A DNA stretch of 64,000 nucleotides from Algihabitans sp965233705 (GTDB taxonomy: Bacteria > Pseudomonadota > Alphaproteobacteria > Kiloniellales > DSM-21159), in the NCBI GenBank assembly GCA_965233705.1, contig CBDDTF010000002.1, forward strand, positions 62,001 through 126,000. The letters run 5' to 3'. The position numbers and the translations under genes are program-made. Shown piece by piece: positions 15,047 to 28,503 of this stretch (within the stretch, counting starts at the first letter, position 1; each line of letters starts with the position of its first letter). The notes beneath the pieces are model-generated. The model was given only the letters and a program-made list of their open reading frames with translations. It searched no databases and was not told the DNA's origin.

Positions 15047-16357
15047 TCACTCGCAGCTACGCGGCTCGATGCCCTTCTCCGCGGCGTAGGCCAGGGCGTC
15101 CTCCTTGTAGGCCGCCTTCAGCGCCTCGCGCCGGGGCATGTACCAGTCGGAGACGATGTTCCAGTTCTCGCCGTCCCACTGCTGCATGAAGGCCTGGCCG
15201 CCGCCCTCGTGGTCCTCGCAGGTGATCTTCACCGGCTTGGTGAAGCCGGCCATGCCGAGCGCCGCCAGGTCCGCCTCCGAGAGGTCGAGCGCCTCCCAGC
15301 CGTCGCGGATCTGCTCGCCGGTCAGGGTCTGGCCCTCGCCGTGGATCGCCTGGGCCGCGCGGATCGCCTCGACCTGCATGGCCATGAGGAAGACGCCGCG
15401 GTTGTAGAGCACCTCGCCCCAGGCATTGGCGCGCGCCGCCTCGGCGTCGCCGTCGTAGACCTGCTCGACGATCTCCTGCAGCACCTCGTAGTTCTCGCCG
15501 GGCGCATGGAAGCTGAGTGCCTTGTAGCCCTTGGCGTCGGCGCCGGCCGGCACCACGTCGGGCTCGGAGCCCGACCACCAGATGCCGATGAAGCGGTCCA
15601 TCGGGTAGCCGACGGCCGCGGCCTCCTTGACGGCGGTCGAGTTCATCACGCCCCAGCCCCACATGACGACCCAGTCGGGGCGGACCTGGCGGCCGATCTG
15701 CAGCCAGGTGGCCTTCTGCTCCAGCCCCGGATGGGCGACCGGGAAGAGCGAGAGCTCGAAGCCCTCCTCCTCGGCCAGGCGCTCCAGCGTGGCGATCGGC
15801 TCCTTGCCGTAGGCGCTGTCGTGGTAGACCAGCGCCACCTTCTTGTCGCTGAGGTCGCCGCCCTCCTGCTCGCTGATGTACTGCACGATGACATCGGCGC
15901 CCGACCAGTAGGTCAGCGGCGGCATGAAGACGTAGGGGAAGACCGGGCCGTAGGACGCCGAGGTGCGCCCGTAGCCGGAGCTGAACAGCGGGATCTTGTC
16001 CTGGGTGGCGCGGTCGATCAGGGCGTAGGTGATGCCCGTGGACAGCGGCTGCACGCCGGCCGCGGTCGGCTTCTTCAGCCGCTCGTAGCACTCGACGCCG
16101 CGGTCGTTGTTGTAGCCGGTGTCGCACTCCTCCCAGACCAGCTTCACGCCGCCGACGCCGCCGTCGCGCGCGTTGATCAGCTTGAGGTAGTCCTCCCAAC
16201 CCGCGGCGATGGGAATGCCGTTGGGGGCATAGGGGCCGGACTTGTAGACCAGCAGGGGAATGTACTGCTCCTGCGCCGCGGCCGGCGCCGGAGCGGTCGC
16301 CGCCGTGGCCAGGAGCGCGGCGCCCGCCGCGGCCAGGCAAAGGGATTTGAACCGCAT
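15047..16357 (-). CDS. ABC transporter substrate-binding protein (Liv/amide family)
   Basis: A 436-residue periplasmic solute receptor. The Sec signal peptide (RFKSLCLAAAGAALLATAAT, cleavage near PAAAQEQ) is followed by a type I periplasmic-binding fold: YIPLLVYKSGPYAPNGIPIA, CDTGYNNDRGVECYERL, PLSTGITYALIDRATQDKIP, KKVALVYHDSAYGKEPIATL and WVVMWGWGVMNSTAVKEA. Length and the YKSGPYAPNG start match receptors found in Liv-type operons with AMP ligases, not true leucine receptors. It lies between livM (134 bases upstream) and livF, with a strong hairpin after its stop. The ligand is not deducible, but the flanking CoA ligases suggest a carboxylic acid. Confidence 0.88.
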   Translation of the reverse strand: MRFKSLCLAAAGAALLATAATAPAPAAAQEQYIPLLVYKSGPYAPNGIPIAAGWEDYLKLINARDGGVGGVKLVWEECDTGYNNDRGVECYERLKKPTAAGVQPLSTGITYALIDRATQDKIPLFSSGYGRTSASYGPVFPYVFMPPLTYWSGADVIVQYISEQEGGDLSDKKVALVYHDSAYGKEPIATLERLAEEEGFELSLFPVAHPGLEQKATWLQIGRQVRPDWVVMWGWGVMNSTAVKEAAAVGYPMDRFIGIWWSGSEPDVVPAGADAKGYKALSFHAPGENYEVLQEIVEQVYDGDAEAARANAWGEVLYNRGVFLMAMQVEAIRAAQAIHGEGQTLTGEQIRDGWEALDLSEADLAALGMAGFTKPVKITCEDHEGGGQAFMQQWDGENWNIVSDWYMPRREALKAAYKEDALAYAAEKGIEPRSCE

Positions 16358-16491
16358 CTCGAAAGCCTCCCTAGAATCTGGGTTCGGTCCTTGGTCTTGG
16401 GCCGCCTCAGCGCCGTCGCGACGCCCCGGCGACCGGGTGAAGGCCGGCGGCCCGCGGCGCGGCCGAGCCGCCCCGCCGCCGACCGCGGCCG

Positions 16492-17571
16492 TCAGTAGGG
16501 GAATGGCCAGAGCCTCAGCTTCTCCTTGGCGAGGGTCCACAGCCTGGCCAGCCCATGGGGCTCGACGATCAGGAAGAAGATGATCAGCGCGCCGAACAGC
16601 ATGAACTCGATGTGCGCGACCAGCGCGACGGAGATGTCGGAGTCGAGCAGCAGCATGCCGTTGTTCAGCGCCAGCGGCAGCAGCACGATGAAGGCGGCGC
16701 CCAGGAAGGAGCCGAGGATCGAGCCGAGCCCGCCGATGATGATCATGAAGAGCACCTGGAAGGAGCGGTTGATCTCGAAGGCCAGGGCCTCGACCGAGCC
16801 GGTGTAGCAGAAGGCCCAGAGCGCGCCGGCGATGCCGATGAAGAAGGAGCTGACGGCGAAGGCCGAGAGCTTGGCGTACATCGGCCGGATGCCGATGATC
16901 TCGGCGGCGATGTCCATGTCGCGGATCGCCATCCAGGTGCGGCCGATGCGGCTGCGCACCAGGTTCTTGGCGACCAGCGCCAGCACCGCCACGAAGCCCA
17001 GCAGGAAGAGGTACTTGGCCGCCGGCGTGCCCGAGGTGCCGGTGACCACCACGCCGGGCACCACCTCGCGCGGCGGCGCCGAGATGACGCCGGAGGGGCT
17101 GTAGTTGGTCCACCAGCCGAACTTGTTGAACACCCAGATCAGGAAGAACTGGGCGGCCAGGGTGGCGACCGCCAGGTAGAAGCCCTTGATGCGCAGCGAG
17201 GGGATGCCGAAGAGGATGCCGACGAAGGCGGTGCCCAGGCCGGCCAGCAGGAAGATCGCGACGATGTGGATCTCGGGAAAGGCGGTGGTCAGCTTGTAGG
17301 CGAAGAAGGCGCCGCAGGCCATGAAGCCGCCGGTGCCCAGCGAGAGCTGGCCGCAGTAGCCGGTGAGGATGTTGAGCCCGATGGCCGCCAGCGAGAAGAC
17401 CAGGAAGGGCACCAGGATGGAGTTCAGCAGGTACTCGCCGGCCAGCAGCGGCAGGCCGAAAGCGGCGAAGGCGAGCAGCAGCAGCACGCCCCACCTGTCC
17501 TGGGCGATCGGGAAGAGGGCCTGGTCGGCGGCGTAGCTGGTCTTGAACTGGCCGGCTTCACGGTAAAGCAT
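16492..17571 (-). CDS. livM: Branched-chain-type ABC transporter permease (LivM-like)
   Basis: A 359-residue inner-membrane permease with about nine helices. The LivM signature NILTGYCGQLSLGTGGFMA is near residue 70, followed by GIPSLRIKGFYLAVATLA and the cytoplasmic EAA-like loop SRIGRTWMAIRDMDIAAEII. The C-terminus ends VEPHGLARLWTLAKEKLRLW. The N-terminal 25 residues (REAGQFKTSYAADQALFP) are longer than in E. coli LivM but usual for this operon type. It begins 6 bases after livH, so the two permease halves are co-translated. It pairs with LivH to form the membrane channel. Confidence 0.9.
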   Translation of the reverse strand: MLYREAGQFKTSYAADQALFPIAQDRWGVLLLLAFAAFGLPLLAGEYLLNSILVPFLVFSLAAIGLNILTGYCGQLSLGTGGFMACGAFFAYKLTTAFPEIHIVAIFLLAGLGTAFVGILFGIPSLRIKGFYLAVATLAAQFFLIWVFNKFGWWTNYSPSGVISAPPREVVPGVVVTGTSGTPAAKYLFLLGFVAVLALVAKNLVRSRIGRTWMAIRDMDIAAEIIGIRPMYAKLSAFAVSSFFIGIAGALWAFCYTGSVEALAFEINRSFQVLFMIIIGGLGSILGSFLGAAFIVLLPLALNNGMLLLDSDISVALVAHIEFMLFGALIIFFLIVEPHGLARLWTLAKEKLRLWPFPY

Positions 17572-17577
17572 GACGCT

Positions 17578-18588
17578 CTAGACCCTCTCGATGATCTTCT
17601 CGCCGAACAGGCCCTGCGGTCGGAACAGCAGGAAGACCATGGCGAGCATGTAGGCGAACCAGTCCTGAATGGCGCCGCCGATGGCCGCGCCGACGAAGTT
17701 CTCGGCCACCTGCTCGCCGGCGCCGATGATCAGGCCGCCGATGATGGCGCCGGGCACCGAGGTGAAGCCGCCGAGGATCAGCACCGGCAGGGCCTTCAGC
17801 GCGATCAGCGCCAGGGTGAACTGCACGCCCAGCTTGCCGCCCCACATGATGCCGGCGACCAGGGCGACGATCCCGGCCACCGACCAGACGATGGCCCAGA
17901 TGGTCTTCAGCGGGATGCCGACCGACAGCGCCGCCTGGTGGTCGTCGGCCACCGCGCGCAGGGCGCGGCCGGTGCGGGTGTACTGGAAGAACAGCGCCAG
18001 CACCGCGACCAGCAGCGCGCCGGCGGCGGCGGCGATCAGGTCGAAGGCGTTGATCAGCAGTCCGCCCTCGAAGAGGCCGCCGAGGATGAACAGCGGGTCC
18101 TTGGGAATGCCGATGTCGAGCACCCGCACGTCGGAGCCCCAGAGGGTCTGCCCGAAGCCGTCGAGGAAGTAGAAGATGCCGATGGTCGCCATGAACAGGA
18201 TGATGTGCGGCTGGTTGACCAGCGGGCGCAGCACCAGGCGCTCCACGGCGATCGCCACCAGCACCATCACCCCGACGGTGAGCAGGAAGGCCAGGGTCCA
18301 GTGCACCCCCAGGTCCATCAACCCGACCATGGTCAGCGCCGCGAAGAGCACCAGCGAGCCCTGGGCGAAGTTGAAGATGCCCGAAGCCTTGAAGATCAGC
18401 ACGAAGCCGAGCGCGACGAGCGAATACATCACGCCCTGCAGCAGGCCGTTGAGGATGACCTCGAAGTAGAAGGGCCAGGTGAAGAAGCTGATCAGCCCGG
18501 CCGCGGCCAGGCCCTGATGCAGATAGCCCAGGGCGACCACGATGACCGGCACGGAGACCAGCCAGATAGCGACTGCGCGTAGGTTCAT
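17578..18588 (-). CDS. livH: Branched-chain-type ABC transporter permease (LivH-like)
   Basis: A 336-residue permease with eight or more membrane helices. Diagnostic parts are LNGLLQGVMYSLVALGFVLI, FKASGIFNFAQGSLVLFAAL, the EAA-type loop GRALRAVADDHQAALSVGI and ALPVLILGGFTSVPGAIIGG. The end is LLFRPQGLFGEKIIERV, typical for LivH. ATG 18588 opens directly into a membrane helix; the frame upstream is open through a tandem-repeat region and is not believed to be translated. It lies between the LivG ATPase gene (116 bases upstream) and livM (6 bases downstream). Confidence 0.9.
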   Translation of the reverse strand: MNLRAVAIWLVSVPVIVVALGYLHQGLAAAGLISFFTWPFYFEVILNGLLQGVMYSLVALGFVLIFKASGIFNFAQGSLVLFAALTMVGLMDLGVHWTLAFLLTVGVMVLVAIAVERLVLRPLVNQPHIILFMATIGIFYFLDGFGQTLWGSDVRVLDIGIPKDPLFILGGLFEGGLLINAFDLIAAAAGALLVAVLALFFQYTRTGRALRAVADDHQAALSVGIPLKTIWAIVWSVAGIVALVAGIMWGGKLGVQFTLALIALKALPVLILGGFTSVPGAIIGGLIIGAGEQVAENFVGAAIGGAIQDWFAYMLAMVFLLFRPQGLFGEKIIERV

Positions 18589-18600
18589 GAGTCCCAGCGG

Positions 18601-18659
18601 CCCCTTTCCTTTCGGCCCGTTTCCTTTCGGTCCCGTCCCTTCGGTCCCGTCCCTTTCGG
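18601..18659. repeat. Four 14-15-bp tandem repeats upstream of livH
   Basis: Units at 18601-18615, 18616-18630, 18631-18644 and 18645-18659 share the core CCC-(G/C)T-(T/C)CC-TTTCGG. The array lies in the 116-base gap between livG and livH, 12 bases before the livH start on the minus strand. Confidence 0.85.
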
Positions 18660-18704
18660 CCGATCCCTCCCCTGCCCGGCCGGGCGCGCGCGGCGCGCCG
18701 CGCG

Positions 18705-19571
18705 CTAATGGTTCACCCCCAGGTAGGCGTCGATCACCGCCTGGTCGGCGCGCACCGCGTCGGGCGCGCCGTCGGCCAGCTTCTTGCCGTAGTCGAGCAC
18801 CACCACCCGGTCGGAGATGTCCATGACCACGCCCATGTCGTGCTCGATCAGGGCGATGGTCGTGCCGAACTCGTCGTTCACGTCGAGGATGAAGCGGCAC
18901 ATGTCCTCCTTCTCCTCGACGTTCATGCCGGCCATCGGCTCGTCGAGCAGCAGCAGCTCCGGCTCCATCGCCAGGGCGCGGGCCAACTCGACGCGCTTTT
19001 GCAGGCCGTAGGGCAGCTTGCCCACCGGCGTCTTGCGGATTGCCTGGATCTCGAGAAAGTCGATGATCCGCTCGCAAAAGGCGCGGTGCACGCTCTCCTC
19101 GCGCCGGTTGGGGCCCCAGTAGAGCGCCTGCAGCAGCAGGTTGGAGCGCATCTTCAGCAGTCGCCCGGTCATGATGTTGTCGAGCGTCGACATGCCCTTG
19201 AAGAGCGCGATGTTCTGGAAGGTGCGCGCGATGCCGTTGCTGGCCGCCTCGTGCGGGCGCATCGCCTTGCGCTGGCGTCCCTTGTACAGGATCGTGCCTT
19301 CCTGCGGCGTGTAGAAGCCGTTGATGACGTTGAGCATCGAGGACTTGCCGGCGCCGTTGGGGCCGATGATCGCGCGGATCTCCCCCTTCTTGATGTCGAA
19401 GGAGATGTCGGTCAGCGCCTTCACGCCGCCGAAGCGCAGGGTGATGTTGCTGACCTCCAGCAGCGTCTCGCTGAACTGCCGTGCGGCCGTCGGCGCAGCG
19501 GCCGGGCTGTCGGCAAGCGGGGTCTCGGCGGCGGCGGTCTCGGCGGCGGCGGTCTGGGAGGCGTCGGGCAT
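18705..19571 (-). CDS. livG: Branched-chain-type ABC transporter ATP-binding protein (LivG-like)
   Basis: A 288-residue ATPase. After a 30-residue Ala-rich extension with AAAET repeats come Walker A GPNGAGKSSMLN, the Q-loop region GIARTFQNIALF, the signature LPYGLQKRVELARALA (a LivG-type degenerate LSGGQ), Walker B LLLLDEPMAGMN and the switch IALIEHDMGVVMDISDRVVV. The insert LLKMRSNLLLQALYWGPNRR between Q-loop and signature is typical for LivG. It is preceded 48 bases upstream by the long-chain-type AMP ligase and followed by the livH repeat array. It forms the ATPase heterodimer with LivF. Confidence 0.9.
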   Translation of the reverse strand: MPDASQTAAAETAAAETPLADSPAAAPTAARQFSETLLEVSNITLRFGGVKALTDISFDIKKGEIRAIIGPNGAGKSSMLNVINGFYTPQEGTILYKGRQRKAMRPHEAASNGIARTFQNIALFKGMSTLDNIMTGRLLKMRSNLLLQALYWGPNRREESVHRAFCERIIDFLEIQAIRKTPVGKLPYGLQKRVELARALAMEPELLLLDEPMAGMNVEEKEDMCRFILDVNDEFGTTIALIEHDMGVVMDISDRVVVLDYGKKLADGAPDAVRADQAVIDAYLGVNH

Positions 19572-19619
19572 CGGCGGGGCGGCGTCCAGGTTGAGGGGCG
19601 AAAGCGGACGGCCGGCCGG

Positions 19620-21584
<1,965 letters not shown>

Positions 21585-22198
21585 CCGGGCCTCCGCGCCG
21601 GGGAGACCGGAAAAGGCGCTTCACCGGATAGACGGGGAGCGTGGGCGGGTCACTGGCCCACCGTCGCCGCCGTCTCCCGACCGGCGCTCTTTTCCCGGGC
21701 CCGCGGCTTGCTGTTCCCCCCGGGCGCCCCCCGCCTTATTCGGCGTGTCCTGGTGCGCCGGCCGCTGGGCCCGACCTCCCGAGCTATGCGTTTTCGTTCT
21801 AGTTTACATGCCGCTGTCGCGACGCTTCAGCACTAAAGGGCAAAGCCCGGAAAGCGTCAAGACCCGAGAAGGGCGCGCCCTCGGCCCGTCCTGCGGGAGT
21901 TCGCGACCCTACCGGCGCTCCGCCCGCCGGCACGCCCGGCCCGGGGGCAATCGCGATCTGGACACGCGCGGCGGAATCCATACATTGGCGGCGCGTTCGA
22001 AAGAGCGGTTTCCCGCGCACATGGTCGCTACCGGTCGCGGGGCGCTCCGCACGACGGCGGCAGGCAGCCTTTCCGGCCTCGGAGCGGCGCCATGCCGCGT
22101 CGCCGGCGGTGCGTCCGCCTTCGGCCTGTCCGCCTGCGCGCCCCCGGACCTTTGCGACAACGAAGGGGCGCCCGACGAGCCTTGGGAGATCGACAGCC
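21585..22198. other. Divergent promoter region of the ligase/Liv operon and acnA
   Basis: About 610 bases with no supported gene. They should hold promoters for the minus-strand operon (a less GC-rich stretch at 21785-21840) and for acnA. The only useful signal is GGGAG at 22183-22187, 11 bases before the acnA GTG. No confident -35/-10 pair or known regulator site was seen. Confidence 0.5.
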
Positions 22199-24961
<2,763 letters not shown>

Positions 24962-24990
24962 GCCGCCGAGGCAAGCCCCGAGACGCTCGC

Positions 24991-25030
24991 CGGCAGAAGC
25001 CGGCGAACACCGGCAGACACCGGCAAACAA
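24991..25030. repeat. Four 10-bp tandem repeats between acnA stop and its terminator
   Basis: CGGCAGAAGC, CGGCGAACAC, CGGCAGACAC and CGGCAAACAA follow head to tail. They lie 29 bases past the stop and abut the terminator stem. Confidence 0.8.
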
Positions 25031-25059
25031 GGGGGCGGTCCCGCGGGACCGCCCCCTTT
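25031..25059 (+). terminator. Intrinsic terminator of acnA
   Basis: A 12-bp perfect stem pairs GGGGGCGGTCCC (25031-25042) with GGGACCGCCCCC (25045-25056); the formal 2-base loop probably opens to CGCG. The tail is TTTCG. Confidence 0.85.
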
Positions 25060-25280
25060 CGCGCCGAGCGTTAGGCCGTTGATAACCGGTCGGATGCCAC
25101 TACCTTTTCGGATCTTCGCCGATGCTGGCCGGCCGGTCTGCGGCTTGCGCGGCAGCTTGACAGTCGCTGCACGCCTTCGGCACTCTCTTGTCGAGAGTTT
25201 CAGTCGTGGCGTCTTGATCGCCTGCGGTGGCGAAAGGATGGAAACCATGCTCAAGGAAGGTGCTCGGGACTGAATTCCAG

Positions 25281-25913
25281 ATGGAATGCTCCGAGCTTCA
25301 AGCGACAACCGAGGCCACGCGAGCGTTGATCGTTTGCGTGGCCTCATCTTTTTCCTGGTGGTCCTTACTCACGCCGGCGGTTGTCGCGATCTCGGCCCTG
25401 GCGGCGGCCTGGGGGGTGGTGCAGGCGCGCGCCACCGCCCGCAAGCGCGCGACGCTCGACCTGATCGAGAAGTTCGAGTCTACGGATCACTACAGAGGGC
25501 TGCACGCGATCTTCATGTACCACCGCCGCAGCGATAGCTTCGAACGGCTGCACAATCCGCGCGAAGAGAAGGATCGAACCGAACGGCAGGCGGTCCTGGA
25601 CTATCTCAATCACTATGAACTGGTCGCGATCGGCATCCTCAACGGCATCCTGGATGAGGAGTTCTATCGCACCTGGATGAAGGGACCTTTCGTGCGCGAT
25701 TGGAACGCCGCCGCCACCTTCATCCAGCGCGAGCGCTGGAAGCAGGCGGACGGCGCCGACGACTTCGTCTACTACCGCCGCCTTTTCGAGAACTTTCAGC
25801 AGGTCGCCTGCGCCTGGGATCGCGCGGCGGTGCGCCTGACCGCCGAGAGCGGCGGCCGCCCGCTACGCCCGGAGGGCCCGGGCGACGAACACCTGCCCGG
25901 CGACCCGGCCTAG
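25281..25913 (+). CDS. DUF4760-like membrane-anchored protein
   Basis: A 210-residue protein with one N-terminal membrane helix (SLLTPAVVAISALAAAWGVV), followed by a cytoplasmic helical region (ARKRATLDLIEKFESTDHYR, YLNHYELVAIGILNGILDEE, FIQRERWKQADGADDFVYYR). This pattern resembles DUF4760 proteins, whose function is unknown. The start is uncertain: ATG 25281 has only a weak ribosome site, and an in-frame ATG at 25227 exists. The first part and upstream 200 bases are visibly less GC-rich than the surroundings, suggesting insertion between acnA and the ccm genes. A possible promoter TTGACA is at 25158-25163. The gene ends 26 bases before ccmA. Confidence 0.6.
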   Translation: MECSELQATTEATRALIVCVASSFSWWSLLTPAVVAISALAAAWGVVQARATARKRATLDLIEKFESTDHYRGLHAIFMYHRRSDSFERLHNPREEKDRTERQAVLDYLNHYELVAIGILNGILDEEFYRTWMKGPFVRDWNAAATFIQRERWKQADGADDFVYYRRLFENFQQVACAWDRAAVRLTAESGGRPLRPEGPGDEHLPGDPA

Positions 25914-25939
25914 CAGCGGCTCTTCTCCTGTCCCGCCCC

Positions 25940-26605
25940 ATGCCCCTGTTCGAAGCCTCCGACCTCGGTTGCCTGCGCGGCGAGCGCGCCGTCTTCGCCG
26001 GCCTCGGCTTTGCGCTGGAGGCCGGCGACCTGCTGCTGCTGACCGGCCCCAACGGCACCGGCAAGTCCAGCCTGCTGCGCGTGCTGGCCGGGCTGCTGCG
26101 CCCGGCCGCGGGCCGCCTGGCCTGGGACGGCGGCGATGTCTGGGACGACCTGGGCGCCCACCACGACCGCCTGCGCTACCTGGGGCACGGCGAGGCGGTG
26201 AAGCCGGCGCTGAGCGTCGCCGAGGACCTGCGCTTCTGGGCCGCGCTGCGCGGGCTTGCGCCGAAGGCGGTGGCCGAGGCGCTGGCCCGCTTCGACCTGA
26301 CCGAGCTGGCCGAGCGGCCGGGCCGGCTGCTCTCGGCCGGGCAGAAGCGGCGGCTGGCCCTGGCGCGGGTCAGCCTCGGCCGGGTGCCGCTGTGGCTGCT
26401 CGACGAGCCCACCGTGGGGCTGGACAGCGCCTCGGTCGCGCGGCTGGCCGAGGCGGTGGCGGCGCATCGCGCGGCCGGCGGGCTGGCGGTGATCGCCACC
26501 CACATCGGCTTTCCCGGCGCGGGCGCGCAGGCGCTCTCGCTCGACTCCTACGCCCCGGCGCCGCCCGACCCCGAGGACCTGGCCTGGGAGACGGCGGGAT
26601 GGTAG
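25940..26605 (+). CDS. ccmA: Haem exporter ATP-binding protein CcmA
   Basis: A 221-residue ATPase of the CcmABCD complex that releases haem-loaded CcmE in System I cytochrome c maturation. Walker A is GPNGTGKSSLLRVLAG, the signature is LSAGQKRRLALARV (CcmA-type) and Walker B is WLLDEPTVGLD, with ATHIGF as the H-loop. The start at ATG 25940 gives the family N-terminus (MPLFEASDLGCLRGER). Its last 7 bases overlap the ccmB start. It opens the ccmA-to-ccmI locus in order on one strand. Confidence 0.93.
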   Translation: MPLFEASDLGCLRGERAVFAGLGFALEAGDLLLLTGPNGTGKSSLLRVLAGLLRPAAGRLAWDGGDVWDDLGAHHDRLRYLGHGEAVKPALSVAEDLRFWAALRGLAPKAVAEALARFDLTELAERPGRLLSAGQKRRLALARVSLGRVPLWLLDEPTVGLDSASVARLAEAVAAHRAAGGLAVIATHIGFPGAGAQALSLDSYAPAPPDPEDLAWETAGW

Positions 26606-27270
26606 GCGGCCCCTTCGCCGCGGTGGTCGGGCGCGACCTGCGCCTGGCGCTGCGCCAGCGCGGCGACGCGCTGACCGTCGTGCTCTTCTTCGTGCTGACG
26701 GCGGCGCTGTTCCCCTTCGGCCTGGGGCCGGAGCCCAACCTGCTGGCGCGCATCGCGCCCGGCATCGTCTGGGTGACCGCCCTGCTGGCGGTGCTGCTCT
26801 CGCTGGAGCGGCTGTTCCTCGCCGACTACGAGGACGGCAACCTGGAATTGCTGGCCCAGGCGCCGCTGCCGCTGGAGGCCGTGGTGCTGGCCAAGGGGCT
26901 GGCGCACTGGCTGACCACCGGCCTGCCGCTGCTGGCCGCCGCGCCGCTGATCGGCCTGCTCTACGGCCTGCCGCCGCAGGGCTACGGCGTGCTGCTGGCG
27001 GCGATGGCGCTGGGCACCCCCAGCCTCAGCCTGATCGGCGCGATCGGCGCCGCGGTGGCGCTGGGGGCGCGGCGCGGCGGCGTGCTGGTGCCGCTGCTGG
27101 TGCTGCCGCTCTACGTCCCGGTGCTGATCTTCGGGGTCTCAGCGGTCGACGCCACCCTGCTCGGCCTGAGCGCCCGGCCTCACCTGCTGCTGCTCGGCGG
27201 CATCCTGGCGGCGGCCCTGCCGCTGGCCGCCTTCGCCGGGGCCGCCGCCCTGCGGCAATCTGTCGAGTAG
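26599..27270 (+). CDS. ccmB: Haem exporter permease CcmB
   Basis: A 223-residue inner-membrane protein with six helices, partner of CcmA. Recognisable blocks are FAAVVGRDLRLALRQRGDAL, LFFVLTAALFPFGLGPEPNL, APGIVWVTALLAVLLSLERL and YEDGNLELLAQAPLPLEAVV. Translation is coupled to ccmA by a 7-base overlap (GGATGGTAG). A 263-base gap follows before ccmC, wide for this operon. It holds a weak hairpin (27327-27338) and could carry a second promoter, although no box is convincing. Confidence 0.93.
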   Translation: MVGGPFAAVVGRDLRLALRQRGDALTVVLFFVLTAALFPFGLGPEPNLLARIAPGIVWVTALLAVLLSLERLFLADYEDGNLELLAQAPLPLEAVVLAKGLAHWLTTGLPLLAAAPLIGLLYGLPPQGYGVLLAAMALGTPSLSLIGAIGAAVALGARRGGVLVPLLVLPLYVPVLIFGVSAVDATLLGLSARPHLLLLGGILAAALPLAAFAGAAALRQSVE

Positions 27271-27533
27271 CGCCGCCGCACGGCCAGATTGCCGGATTTC
27301 CGCCGGATTCCAGCGCGATAAGGGTAGCCCGTGCGGGCCTCTTCGCACAGAATTCGGGAGAATCGCACAGGGCCCTCTAGACCCGCGCGGCCGGGCTGGT
27401 CATGTTACGGGACAAACACAAAATCGCGCCGGCCCGCGCAGAATAGGCGCCCCCGGCGGCCGCCTACCGCAGGCTGCGGACGCCGGGCGCGGAACAGGAC
27501 GGATCGGATCGACCCTTTGGCGGATTGGTTTCT

Positions 27534-28295
27534 GTGAGTCGCGCAGCCACAAACGTGAGCGAGAGTCGCTCGCTGCATCGGTTCGCCAATCCGGCGCGCT
27601 TCGTGCGGGCCGCGGACCTGGTCTACCCCTGGGCGCTCGGCGGGTTGGGGGTCAGCCTGGTCGTGGGGCTCTATCTGGCGCTGGTCGCCTCGCCCGCCGA
27701 CTACCAGCAGGGCGACACGGTGCGGATCATGTACGTCCACGTGCCCGCGGCCTGGATGTCGCTCTTCGTCTACGCCACCATGGCCGCCGGCTCGGCCAGC
27801 TACCTGATCTGGCGCCACCCGCTCGGCGTGATCGCGGCGCGAGCGGCAGCCCCGGTGGGCGCCACCTTCACCTTCCTGGCGCTGGTCACCGGCAGCCTCT
27901 GGGGCAAGCCGATGTGGGGCACCTGGTGGGTGTGGGACGCGCGCCTGACCTCGGTGCTGATCCTCTTCTTCCTCTACCTCGGCTACATCGCGCTGATGAA
28001 CGCCTTCGAGAACGCCGAGCGCGGCCAGAAGGCGGCCTCGCTGCTCTGCCTGGTGGGCGTCGTCAACCTGCCGATCATCAAGTTCTCGGTCGACTGGTGG
28101 AACACCCTGCACCAGCCGGCCAGCGTGTCGCGGATCGGCACGCCGGCGATCCACGAGTCGATGCTCTGGCCGCTCGGCCTGATGGCCCTGGCCTTCACCC
28201 TCTACTTCCTCGTGGTGCTGATCCTGCGCATCAAGAGCGAGCTGCTGGGCGCGCGCCTGCGCGCCCTCGGCGCCGCCCAGGCGGAGGGGCGCTGA
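27534..28295 (+). CDS. ccmC: Haem transport protein CcmC
   Basis: A 253-residue six-helix inner-membrane protein that presents haem to CcmE. The tryptophan-rich periplasmic motif is WGTWWVWDARLTS, flanked by the haem-ligand histidines in MYVHVPAAWMS and STGxP-like WWNTLHQPASV. GTG 27534 is chosen because GGCGGA lies 9 bases upstream; an in-frame TTG at 27525 is possible. ccmD starts 4 bases after the stop. The N-terminal 30 residues before the first helix are somewhat longer than the shortest family members. Confidence 0.94.
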   Translation: MSRAATNVSESRSLHRFANPARFVRAADLVYPWALGGLGVSLVVGLYLALVASPADYQQGDTVRIMYVHVPAAWMSLFVYATMAAGSASYLIWRHPLGVIAARAAAPVGATFTFLALVTGSLWGKPMWGTWWVWDARLTSVLILFFLYLGYIALMNAFENAERGQKAASLLCLVGVVNLPIIKFSVDWWNTLHQPASVSRIGTPAIHESMLWPLGLMALAFTLYFLVVLILRIKSELLGARLRALGAAQAEGR

Positions 28296-28299
28296 GGCC

Positions 28300-28503
28300 A
28301 TGGAGGCGCTGCGCAGCTTTTTCGAGATGGGCGGCTATGCCGCCTTCGTCTGGCCCTGCTTCGCCCTGGCGGCGGTCCTGCTGGGCTATCTCTTCGCCGC
28401 CTCGCGCCGCGAGCTGAAGAGCCGCGAGCGCCGGATGCAGGCGCTGCGTGCGGCCAGCCCGCGCCGCCGCCGGCGCGGCGCCGGCCAGGAGGCCACCCCA
28501 TGA
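28300..28503 (+). CDS. ccmD: Haem exporter small subunit CcmD
   Basis: A 67-residue single-helix protein of the CcmABCD complex. The N-terminal FFEMGGYAAFVWPCFALAAV motif with the helix continuing to LLGYLFAAS is diagnostic, and a very basic cytoplasmic tail follows (SPRRRRRGAGQE). It lies 4 bases after ccmC and overlaps the ccmE ATG by 4 bases. Confidence 0.93.
   Translation: MEALRSFFEMGGYAAFVWPCFALAAVLLGYLFAASRRELKSRERRMQALRAASPRRRRRGAGQEATP

Noticed and set aside
25238..25273. An 11-codon leader-peptide-like ORF (METMLKEGARD) with a purine-rich upstream site
   Set aside because: No attenuator hairpin or codon run explains it, and the downstream gene is not biosynthetic. Chance occurrence is likely.
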